Positions 39,936 to 46,682 of a stretch of DNA of 64,000 bases are shown in pieces. Both the position numbers and the translations under genes were made by a program. Origin of the DNA: Streptomyces sp. R302 (GTDB taxonomy: Bacteria > Actinomycetota > Actinomycetes > Streptomycetales > Streptomycetaceae); the NCBI RefSeq assembly GCF_012927245.1, contig NZ_JABBGE010000017.1, positions 62,001 through 126,000 of the forward strand, given 5' to 3'. The stretch's first letter is position 1. The number at the start of each line of letters is the position of its first letter. The notes under the pieces are model-generated. The model was given only the letters and a program-made list of their open reading frames with translations, made no database searches and was not told where the DNA came from.

Positions 39936-40760
39936 TCAGACCAGGTGGGCGACGGCGGTGAGCAGCAGATCGACACCGAGGCCGGAGAACTCGGCGACGA
40001 CCGGGCGGGAGTCGTCCGCGTAGTCCGTCGGCTCGGCCTTGTCGGGCAGCGCGATCCACCCCGACGGCTCGTCCCGGCGCCCGAACCCGACCATGTCGTC
40101 GTCGAGTGACCGGAGCTGCGGGAACCGGCCCGTCAGATGCCGGGTGAACTCGCTCCCCGCGTCGTCTGGGGCGTGACCTTCCGGGGAGGGCAGCACGACC
40201 GGCAGGAAGGCGTACAGGCCCTCCAGGGGGCTGCTGTAGGACAGCGTCAGGTTCCCGGAGCCCAGGAACGCCCACAGGCCCCAGCCGGGATCCCCGGGCA
40301 GACCCCACGTCACGCCGACGCGGTCGATACGGCTCCGGCCCTCCGGGTGCGCCCCGTGGTCGATGAGAGCGGACGTCACCTCGTTCAGGCCCTGCACGGC
40401 GTCGATGAGGACCTGCTCCGGCCCGTGGGCGGCCTCCGTGGTCCGGGCGGCTTCCCGCTCCAGGCGGGGCAGGACGACGCGGAGCACGAGCGCGGCTAGG
40501 TCCGGGGCCGGGGTGGTGACGGCGACGACCATGTCGGGCGCGGTGGTGAGCATGCCGGGGCGGTCGGCGTAGACCTGGACGCGGTCGTCGCGGGTGACCA
40601 CCTCCAGGGCGCGGCCGTTCTGCACCAGGCGGGCCGTAGGGGCGTCCGTGCGGTCGCCCGGCGGGACGGATTCGACCTTCCATGCCGTGCCCCGGCGGGC
40701 GGGCAGGAGGTCCGCGAGCGCGTCGGTTATCGGGACGCTCGTGACGAAGGTGGTGGCCAT
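39936..40760 (-). CDS. hypothetical protein, paralog of the next downstream gene
   Basis: A 274-residue protein with LADLLPARRGTAWKVESVPP, ARLVQNGRALEVVTRDD and a C-terminal GLGVDLLLTAVAHLV matching the gene at 39013. Unknown function. ATG 40760 follows an AGAGCA hairpin (40783-40805) by 22 nt, with AAGGAACACC as ribosome site. Confidence 0.72.
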   Translation of the reverse strand: MATTFVTSVPITDALADLLPARRGTAWKVESVPPGDRTDAPTARLVQNGRALEVVTRDDRVQVYADRPGMLTTAPDMVVAVTTPAPDLAALVLRVVLPRLEREAARTTEAAHGPEQVLIDAVQGLNEVTSALIDHGAHPEGRSRIDRVGVTWGLPGDPGWGLWAFLGSGNLTLSYSSPLEGLYAFLPVVLPSPEGHAPDDAGSEFTRHLTGRFPQLRSLDDDMVGFGRRDEPSGWIALPDKAEPTDYADDSRPVVAEFSGLGVDLLLTAVAHLV

Positions 40761-40782
40761 GGTGTTCCTTCTCTTCGGTGGT

Positions 40783-40805
40783 CCGGCGCGGTGCTCTCCG
40801 GCCGG
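40783..40805 (-). promoter_or_regulatory. AGAGCA-loop hairpin
   Basis: Stem CCGGC-CGG / CCG-GCCGG with one bulged base around AGAGCA, 22 nt before ATG 40760. It lies between genes, with no box, so it acts on an internal cistron. Confidence 0.75.
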
Positions 40806-40859
40806 GGTATGTGGCCGGGGCGGGGACGCTTGTGTCGCGCCCCGGCCCCGGGTGCCGGC

Positions 40860-41555
40860 TCAGGTGGTGATCTGCAAGCCGGGCGGGTCGAACGAGACGA
40901 CGAGCTTGCTGTCGTCACCCACCTCGTGCGCGGCGGCGTGGTCGGCCAGGAAGTTCCGGCAGGTGTCCCCGTAGTCCAGTTCCACGTCGTGGGTGCTGCC
41001 GTCGGAGAACCTGACGAGCACCTCCTCCACGGACCAGCCGTATCCGTCGTCGAACTCGCTGGTGGCGAAGACGGCCTGGGTAGGCGCACCGTGCTCGGCG
41101 AGGGTCTCCTCGTCGAGCACGTCCAGCACCGCGCCCTCAACATGCCGGGGCAGGACGCGGTCGACGTGCTGCTCCATCAGCCGTTCGATCTCGCGGTAGG
41201 AGGTCCGGAGCGTCTCGTACGGCATCGGCCCTGTCGGTGTGATGGCGTCCCGGGCGAGTTCCTCTCGGATCACGTCCGCGACCACGACCGCTACGTAGGC
41301 GAGTCCTGTGCTGGGGTCGGCGTCCGTGAGCGTGGTCAGTTCCTCGGCGTCTTCGTTTCTGATGTGCAGCTCGCCGGCCGGGCTCACGGCGAGCGTGAAG
41401 CCGTCGTGGTGCCCGTCGCGGTGGCGTATGGAGCCGCTGGCCTTCCATCGGCCGATCGGCACGGTCTCCCAGTCCCGTCCGAGGATCTGCACGGTGGCCG
41501 TGGCGAGGTCGAAGATGGTGAAGGTGGTGGCCAGGCTGGAGGTCAGCTTGGACAT
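40860..41555 (-). CDS. hypothetical protein
   Basis: A 231-residue protein with a beta-rich N-terminal part (ATVQILGRDWETVPIGRW) and an acidic C-terminal part (VLVRFSDGSTHDVELDYGD). Unknown. GGAAAGGACGC precedes ATG 41555. It sits in the long minus unit between the paralog pair and further unknown genes. Confidence 0.72.
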   Translation of the reverse strand: MSKLTSSLATTFTIFDLATATVQILGRDWETVPIGRWKASGSIRHRDGHHDGFTLAVSPAGELHIRNEDAEELTTLTDADPSTGLAYVAVVVADVIREELARDAITPTGPMPYETLRTSYREIERLMEQHVDRVLPRHVEGAVLDVLDEETLAEHGAPTQAVFATSEFDDGYGWSVEEVLVRFSDGSTHDVELDYGDTCRNFLADHAAAHEVGDDSKLVVSFDPPGLQITT

Positions 41556-41584
41556 GAGGCGTCCTTTCCGGGGGAGGGGGGAGG

Positions 41585-42082
41585 TCAGCCGTAGAGCAGC
41601 TGGTGCAGGGCGGTGTCTCCGGCCCCGTGGGCGATCTCACTGGCCACGGAGTCGGCAGACGCCTGGAAGCACTCGGCTGTGATGTCTTCGAAGGTGGCGT
41701 CCGGGTTGTCCAAGAGGGTCAGGACCGCGTTCAGGGCGAAGGTGTCGGCGTAGTCGGCGTGGGCTCCCTTGCGCAGGTGTGCGGCGCCTTCGTCGATCGC
41801 CCAGTTCACCGCCGCCTCAACCTGTGAGCGGGTCCAGGTTCGTCCGTCGTCTTTCGGCTCCGGGATCTCGTCCTCGGTGCTGATGACGTCCCTGACCGCG
41901 TCGTGCAGTACGTCCACGTCCCCCGGGCTCAGATGGGGGTCGTTCAGGTGTGCCAGGGTCGCGGCCATGGGCCAGGTGAAGCGGATGTGCTGGAGAGGGA
42001 CGGGCGCCTCAGCGGCGGTCATCTGGAAGCCGTCGTTGAGAGCGGCAACGATCTCGGGGAGTGTGAACTTCGTGGTGCTCAT
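41585..42082 (-). CDS. hypothetical helical protein
   Basis: A 165-residue acidic helical protein (FTLPEIVAALNDGFQMTAAE; ALNAVLTLLDNPDATFEDIT). Unknown. ATG 42082 was chosen because the upstream extension overlaps the preceding gene and has no ribosome site; GGAACGGACC lies before this start. Confidence 0.72.
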   Translation of the reverse strand: MSTTKFTLPEIVAALNDGFQMTAAEAPVPLQHIRFTWPMAATLAHLNDPHLSPGDVDVLHDAVRDVISTEDEIPEPKDDGRTWTRSQVEAAVNWAIDEGAAHLRKGAHADYADTFALNAVLTLLDNPDATFEDITAECFQASADSVASEIAHGAGDTALHQLLYG

Positions 42083-42110
42083 GGCGGGTCCGTTCCAGGG
42101 GTCGCGGGTC

Positions 42111-42386
42111 TCAGGAGGTCGGGGTGGTTCGCAGCGCGTCAAGGCGGGCGAGGACGGCGCGCGCGATGGTGCCCATGTGCTGGCCGTGCTCGTTGGTTGT
42201 GCGTTCGGCGAACCGGTCGCGGGCGGTGAGCATGAGGAACGTGGTGGGGCTGCCGTCCGGGTGGGCCAGGCAGGCGAGCTGCTGCGGGGTGGCGTCGAGG
42301 AGGTCGCGGGCCATCTCCTCGATGGCCGGGTGGTCGAGGAGGAGGGCGGTGGCTTCGCCGTGGGCGGGCTCGATGGTGATGCTCAT
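42111..42386 (-). CDS. small hypothetical protein
   Basis: A 91-residue protein (HPAIEEMARDLLDATPQQLA; TTFLMLTARDRFAE). Helical, no family recognised. GAAGGACC before the ATG. Confidence 0.7.
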   Translation of the reverse strand: MSITIEPAHGEATALLLDHPAIEEMARDLLDATPQQLACLAHPDGSPTTFLMLTARDRFAERTTNEHGQHMGTIARAVLARLDALRTTPTS

Positions 42387-42481
42387 GGGTGCGGGTCCTT
42401 CGGGCTCGGGTGGGGCGGCGGTGGGGCCGCGCCCCGGGGCGGCTCGTACGTCCGGCCCCGGGACACGGCAGCAGCAGGTGC

Positions 42482-43075
42482 CTAGCGGCCGGTGACGGCG
42501 CGGACGGCGGCGGCGACCTGGGCGGCGAGGAAGTCGAGCCCGTCGGGCGCGGACGCCCCGACGAGGAACACGCCGCCGTCGCAGTGCTCCACGCCGTCGG
42601 GCAGCTTCGGGTCCTCGGGCCAGTCGTCACCCGCGTACCGGGAGAACTCGATGTAGAGGTCCCCCTCCTCGTCGATCAGGAGCGTGAACTTGCCGATGTA
42701 CGGGCCGGAGAGGGTGCCGGTGATGCCCCAGTACCCGGACTCGGCGAGCCAGTCGGGGCCGAGAAGCCGTGAGGCGGCGCGGGCGATGTCGGAGACGCTG
42801 AACGGGTACTCAGTGCCCGGGGCGGGTGTGTACTCGCCGCGCTCGTCGAACAGCTGGACCGGCGCGGGCACGGCGTGGCCCTGGCACTCGTCGTGATCGT
42901 CGTGCGCCTCCACGGCGGTGACGGCGGCGTCGGGGTGCCCGGCGGCGGTCAGGACGGCCGCGTAGGCGTCCAGCTCGGCGCAGCCCATCGGGGCAGCGAG
43001 GTCGACGGCGCGCTCATGGGTCGCGGCGGCGAAGAGAGCGAGGACGTCGGCGGGGGAAGCCGGGACGTGGGGCAT
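42482..43075 (-). CDS. hypothetical protein sharing an N-terminal module with the next gene
   Basis: A 197-residue acidic protein. Its first 29 residues (PASPADVLALFAAATHERAV) are nearly the same as the start of the gene at 43149, while the rest differs. The body has a helix (FSVSDIARAASRLLG) and strand-rich segments (GPYIGKFTLLIDEEGDLYI). Function unknown. ATG 43075 has GGAGGAATACCA; the start at 43105 is rejected. Confidence 0.75.
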   Translation of the reverse strand: MPHVPASPADVLALFAAATHERAVDLAAPMGCAELDAYAAVLTAAGHPDAAVTAVEAHDDHDECQGHAVPAPVQLFDERGEYTPAPGTEYPFSVSDIARAASRLLGPDWLAESGYWGITGTLSGPYIGKFTLLIDEEGDLYIEFSRYAGDDWPEDPKLPDGVEHCDGGVFLVGASAPDGLDFLAAQVAAAVRAVTGR

Positions 43076-43123
43076 TGGTATTCCTCCAGGCGGGTTCTGG
43101 TTCATGAGGGGCTGCGGCTGAGT

Positions 43124-43146
43124 CCGGCGCGGTGCTCTCCGGCCGG
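43124..43146 (-). promoter_or_regulatory. AGAGCA-loop hairpin
   Basis: Same bulged stem as at 40783, ending two bases before the stop of the upstream gene. It is 48 nt from ATG 43075, the longest spacing in the set. Confidence 0.7.
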
Positions 43147-43148
43147 GG

Positions 43149-43673
43149 CTAGGAGAGGGAGGCGAGCAGCGGGGCCACGAACGTGCGGGCGACGTCCAGA
43201 GCGGGCGGCCGCCAGTGCGGCGAGTCGAGAAGGTGTTGCCACAGGTGCGCGGTCATGGGCACGGTGCGCGCGCCGTCGTAGTCGGGTACCGCGCCCGGGT
43301 TGAACATGCCGTTGATGTCGATGTGCTGGCCGTTCGGGTGGACCACAACAACGTGGTCGAGCTGGCAGGCGCACAAGCCCTCGGCTATGTCGTCGTCGCC
43401 GCACAGGTCGGAGTCGTAGATGCACTCGTCATCGGCGAGCAGAGCCATGGGCCATCCGGTGGCGTCGGAGACCGCACGGGCCAGGGCGTGGCACTGACCG
43501 CTCGTGAACGCGACGCGTGCGACCTCGTTGATGTGACCGGGCGTGAGGGCGAAGCTCGTACCGTCGGCCCCGCGAACTGTGACGGTCGACGCGGCGATGT
43601 CGACGGCGCGCTCATGGGTCGCGGTGGCGAAGAGGGCGAGGACGTCGGCGGGGGAGGCCGGGGTGTGGGTCAT
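43149..43673 (-). CDS. hypothetical protein sharing an N-terminal module with the previous gene
   Basis: A 174-residue protein beginning THTPASPADVLALFATATHE, the module shared with the gene at 42482, and followed by ALTPGHINEVARVAF and a Cys-rich segment (DECIYDSDLCGDDDIAEG, then LCACQ). Unknown. ATG 43673 is 22 nt after an AGAGCA hairpin with GGAGGAACACC between. Confidence 0.75.
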   Translation of the reverse strand: MTHTPASPADVLALFATATHERAVDIAASTVTVRGADGTSFALTPGHINEVARVAFTSGQCHALARAVSDATGWPMALLADDECIYDSDLCGDDDIAEGLCACQLDHVVVVHPNGQHIDINGMFNPGAVPDYDGARTVPMTAHLWQHLLDSPHWRPPALDVARTFVAPLLASLS

Positions 43674-43695
43674 GGGTGTTCCTCCGGTGACGGGC

Positions 43696-43715
43696 CCTGG
43701 TGTGCTCTCACCAGG
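43696..43715 (-). promoter_or_regulatory. AGAGCA-loop hairpin
   Basis: Seven-bp stem CCTGGTG/CACCAGG around AGAGCA. The closing pairs differ from other copies on both strands in a compensating way. It is 22 nt from ATG 43673. Confidence 0.8.
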
Positions 43716-43765
43716 TAGGTACGTCGGGCGGGCCGATCCTGTGACGGCCCGCCCGACGGGCCGGG

Positions 43766-44284
43766 TCAGTGCTGGTTGCAGGGGCGGGCGTTGTCGATGC
43801 GGACCTCGTCGGCCAGGCGCATCAGGTCGCGCCAGGTGAGCAGCACCTGGGCCAGCCAGCCAGCGAGCCGTTCCGCCTGGTGCGCCGTGTCGTCGTGCAG
43901 CTGGGTGAGCCGGTTGCGCAGGTTGAGTTCGCGCAGCGCGAGGGGCGGCGAGAAGGGGTTCATCGGGTCGGGGAAGGGCAGCGGGCGGCCGGTGAGCGGC
44001 TGGAGGACGTAGTTGGTGAAGTCGGCCGGGAACCGGGTCTGCGGGTGTTCTTCGGCGAGGGTGTCGGCCTTCCACAGGGCCTCGGTGACCTCGGTCGGTA
44101 CGGAGATGTATGGGCGGGGCTGTTCGGCGTCGAGGGCGAGCGCGGCGATGTCGAGGAGTCCGGCGATGCGGAGGAGGACGGTCATGGTGGTGGGGTCGGC
44201 GTAGCGGCTGCGGGCGGTGGCGGCGATGATCCGGGCCCGCTCGGCGGCCTCGCCGTGAAGGGCGTGGGGCGTGGTGGTGGGCAT
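43766..44284 (-). CDS. hypothetical helical protein
   Basis: A 172-residue helical protein (GEAAERARIIAATARSRYAD; LAGWLAQVLLTWRDLMRLAD). No family recognised. GGAGACC before ATG 44284. Confidence 0.72.
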   Translation of the reverse strand: MPTTTPHALHGEAAERARIIAATARSRYADPTTMTVLLRIAGLLDIAALALDAEQPRPYISVPTEVTEALWKADTLAEEHPQTRFPADFTNYVLQPLTGRPLPFPDPMNPFSPPLALRELNLRNRLTQLHDDTAHQAERLAGWLAQVLLTWRDLMRLADEVRIDNARPCNQH

Positions 44285-44366
44285 GGGGTCTCCGTTCGGG
44301 AGGGCGTAGGGGGGCCGGGGCGCGGCAGGGGGGAGGGGGTGCCGCGCCCCGGCGGTATGGGGTGGG

Positions 44367-44738
44367 TCAGGCGGCGGCGAGCGCGGCGCGGGCGGCCTTG
44401 AAGGCGGGCTTGCGCGGCTTGTAGGTGGCGACGATCGCGGCGACCTGTTCGCGGGTGTAGCGGTAGACGGTGGTGGCCTTGCGGAGGAACCCGTCGGAGG
44501 TGCGGCGGGAGCGGGCGCGGCGGCCCTTGATGGCGTTCTTCTTCGCGTGCTTCCGGAGGGTGTCGACCATGCTCTTGGCGTCCTCGGAGGGGAGGCCGAC
44601 GGCCAGGACGTGGGTGGTGAGGGAGCGGGCTCCGGTGCGGACGCGGTGCGCGGCGATGAGGGTGGCGCGGCGGGCGCGGGCGGCGGCGCGGTGGGCGCGG
44701 GTGCGGTTGCGCAGGTCGGTGCTGTGGCGCTTGGCCAT
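44367..44738 (-). CDS. small very basic protein, probably nucleic-acid binding
   Basis: A 123-residue protein with about a third Arg and Lys (AKRHSTDLRNRTRAHRAAAR; KKNAIKGRRARSRRT). First gene of the ten-gene minus unit behind the box and hairpin at 44764-44808. A histone-like or RNA-binding role is possible but not shown by any motif. Confidence 0.72.
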   Translation of the reverse strand: MAKRHSTDLRNRTRAHRAAARARRATLIAAHRVRTGARSLTTHVLAVGLPSEDAKSMVDTLRKHAKKNAIKGRRARSRRTSDGFLRKATTVYRYTREQVAAIVATYKPRKPAFKAARAALAAA

Positions 44739-44763
44739 GGGTGCTCCTCGGTTCGGTGGTGTC

Positions 44764-44808
44764 GGCGGTGCTCTCCGCCAACAAGAAGAATGTTATACCA
44801 AGGTAAAT
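44764..44808 (-). promoter_or_regulatory. CTTGGT box and AGAGCA hairpin heading the 44.7-38.5 kb unit
   Basis: Box ATTTACCTTGGTATAACATT (44808-44789), nine bases, hairpin GGCGG-AGAGCA-CCGCC (44779-44764), then GACACCACCGAACC, GAGGAGCACCC and the ATG 25 nt from the hairpin. Confidence 0.82.
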
Positions 44809-44898
44809 CTTGAGGGAAGCCTTTCCCGTGAACTTTCCGAACTCCCTCCGGCGTCCGGGGCGGTGCGGGGCCGCTCCGGCACCACCCCGGACGCCTCG

Positions 44899-45129
44899 TC
44901 AGAACAGTGGCTGCTGCGGTTCGGAGGCCTTCGCCGACTGGGGTGCGGAACGCGTCCGACGAGCGCGCGGCGCGTCCCCGAACAGGGCGTCCGTGCCGTT
45001 CGCGTGCTGGGTAGCCACGGGCCGCCGCACATCCGCCGCGTCCACCAGGGCGTCATCAGCGCTGCCGTCGAAGTCGGCGCGGCGCATGGTGGACCAGTTG
45101 ATGCCCTGAGGGCTGGGGACAGTGCTCAC
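44899..45129 (-). CDS. small protein with C-terminal clamp-binding-like motif
   Basis: A 76-residue acidic-then-basic, probably disordered protein ending in EPQQPLF, similar to the QxxLF motif by which proteins bind the DNA polymerase sliding clamp. Unknown otherwise. GTG 45129 has GGAGAGG-type purines upstream. Confidence 0.55.
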   Translation of the reverse strand: MSTVPSPQGINWSTMRRADFDGSADDALVDAADVRRPVATQHANGTDALFGDAPRARRTRSAPQSAKASEPQQPLF

Positions 45130-45191
45130 GGGGCCTCTCCTATCTCGGGAACAGGGCCGGGCGCGGGCTGCGCCCCGGCGGGGGAGGACTG

Positions 45192-45638
45192 TCAGGCGGC
45201 AGCGGTGAGGCCAGCGCGGGGAGTGGCGGACTCCTCGCGCATCTCGCGAGCGGTGTCACGCACCGTGGCCATGACCTCCTCGGCCTGACCCGGGGTGAGC
45301 TGCTCGGCACCCTCGCGCGGCCCCTCCTCGGCCTCCACTACGGCGAACACGGCCGCGAATATCTCGGCGGCCAACAGGCGCGCCCCCTTCATTCGCTGAC
45401 TGACGGAGCCGGACTTGGCGGCGGCGAACTCCTCGCGGGCCGCCGCGACCTTCTGCCCGTAGTACAGAGCGGAGCCCCACCCGTTTTCGACGTACTCGCG
45501 CCGGACGGTGGTCTCCGCGATGTGCAGTCCGTCGCGGATCGCACAGTTAGCCTGCCCGCGCTCCATCAGGCCGTCGCGGACGTACTTGTTCACGACGTCG
45601 CGGGCGGCTCGTTCGGTGGCGCTCATCTTCCGGGCCAT
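45192..45638 (-). CDS. hypothetical helical protein
   Basis: A 148-residue helical protein with a possible DNA-binding start (MSATERAARDVVNKYVRDGL, LHIAETTVRREYVENG). The stretch IAETTVRREYVE could be the second helix of an HTH. Unknown. GAGGACC precedes the ATG. Confidence 0.68.
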   Translation of the reverse strand: MARKMSATERAARDVVNKYVRDGLMERGQANCAIRDGLHIAETTVRREYVENGWGSALYYGQKVAAAREEFAAAKSGSVSQRMKGARLLAAEIFAAVFAVVEAEEGPREGAEQLTPGQAEEVMATVRDTAREMREESATPRAGLTAAA

Positions 45639-45710
45639 GTGATTGGGTCCTCTCGTGTGCCGTACGGGGGCCGGGGCGCGGCACGGACGCCTCGGCAGGG
45701 TGGCGGGGTG

Positions 45711-46001
45711 TCAGCGGCTGGTACGGGCCGCGTCGGGGCCGCAGAGGCGGTTGCCCATGAGGTGACAGTTCCACCCGCTCTCGTCTTCGTCGATCCGGCC
45801 GTCGGCGTTGTCGTCCCCGAGTCCCTGGGCGACCTCCACCGACCAGCGGGGGGCGACCAGGCCCGTGGGCGCGGCGGGGCGCTTGTGCTCGGGGAGAAAG
45901 TCCGCCGGGGTGGCGTCGGAAGAGCCGATGAACCCGAGGGCGCCGAGCATGGCGGCCGCCGCCATGCCGGACAGGACTGTGGAGGGGCGGGGGAGACGCA
46001 T
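45711..46001 (-). CDS. small secreted protein with EF-hand-like loop
   Basis: A 96-residue protein with a signal peptide (LSGMAAAAMLGALGFIGSS) and a mature part holding GDDNADGRIDEDESGW, a DxNxDGxIDxxE calcium-binding-type loop, then two Cys (WNCHLMGNRLCG). It should be exported. Unknown role. It follows an AGAGCA hairpin by 25 nt. Confidence 0.7.
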   Translation of the reverse strand: MRLPRPSTVLSGMAAAAMLGALGFIGSSDATPADFLPEHKRPAAPTGLVAPRWSVEVAQGLGDDNADGRIDEDESGWNCHLMGNRLCGPDAARTSR

Positions 46002-46026
46002 GGGGTGTTCCTCTCGTCGGCGGTGG

Positions 46027-46044
46027 CCCCGGTGCTCTCCGGGG
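46027..46044 (-). promoter_or_regulatory. AGAGCA-loop hairpin
   Basis: Six-bp stem CCCCGG/CCGGGG around AGAGCA, 25 nt from ATG 46001 with GAGGAACACC between. Confidence 0.8.
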
Positions 46045-46142
46045 CGGGGGTGGGGCGGTGCGCCCTGCGCCTGTTCCGGCGGTTTGCCGGCCTGGGGGCG
46101 GGGCGCACCGCCCGCCGGGGGTGGCGGGCGGTGCGGGGAGGG

Positions 46143-46412
46143 TCAGCCGAACTCGCGGCGTTCCCGCATGACGTCGGCGACGGTGAGGCCGACGAGGTCG
46201 TTCCGGTGCTGGGCGTGGATGATGGCGCGCTCCCGGCGGGTCATCTCCTCCGCCCGCCGACGGAACGTCGCGTACTGCTCCTTCACCTCGGCGTCGGTGA
46301 GCTCCGCGAGGCGGGCGGTGCGGGCGAGGATGGCGGCGCGCTGGATGTCGGCTGCGACCGCTTCGGCGGCGGCGACGACCAGGTCGGACGGCTTGGTGAG
46401 GCTGACGGGCAT
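46143..46412 (-). CDS. small helical protein
   Basis: An 89-residue helical, charged protein (AEAVAADIQRAAILARTARL; YATFRRRAEEMTRRERAIIH). First gene of the 46.4-44.9 kb minus unit. Unknown function. Confidence 0.7.
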   Translation of the reverse strand: MPVSLTKPSDLVVAAAEAVAADIQRAAILARTARLAELTDAEVKEQYATFRRRAEEMTRRERAIIHAQHRNDLVGLTVADVMRERREFG

Positions 46413-46438
46413 GGGGTGCTCCTCGTTTCGGTGGCGGC

Positions 46439-46500
46439 CCCGGTGCTCTCCGGGACCCTGCGGCGCGAACCGCCGAGGAGAACGTTATACCAAGGAGAAT
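46439..46500 (-). promoter_or_regulatory. CTTGGT box and AGAGCA hairpin heading the 46.4-44.9 kb unit
   Basis: Box ATTCTCCTTGGTATAACGTT (46500-46481), 26 bases, hairpin CCCGG-AGAGCA-CCGGG (46454-46439), then ATG 46412 after 26 nt. It is back to back with the plus-strand box at 46581. Confidence 0.8.
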
Positions 46501-46563
46501 GAAGCGCAACCCCTGAATCGAAACTTTCTGAGTTACACCAGCTCAGGCGGCATGAGATGGAGG

Positions 46564-46658
46564 GTACCCAATCCGATTAATTTCTCTTGGTTGCACATTC
46601 TCATTCGGTTGGGTACGGTGGCACTCGCCACTACGGCACGGCCGGGACGAGCATCCCG
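46564..46658 (+). promoter_or_regulatory. CTTGGT box, flanking inverted repeat and variant hairpin
   Basis: Box TTTCTCTTGGTTGCACATTC (46581-46600) lies inside an inverted repeat (GTACCCAATCCGA before, TCGGTTGGGTAC after). The hairpin follows later (46643-46658), CGGGA-CGAGCA-TCCCG; its loop differs from AGAGCA in the first base. The start of the 801-residue protein is 24 nt on, after GAGGAGCACC. Confidence 0.72.
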
Positions 46659-46682
46659 ACCACACCAAACCGAGGAGCACCC

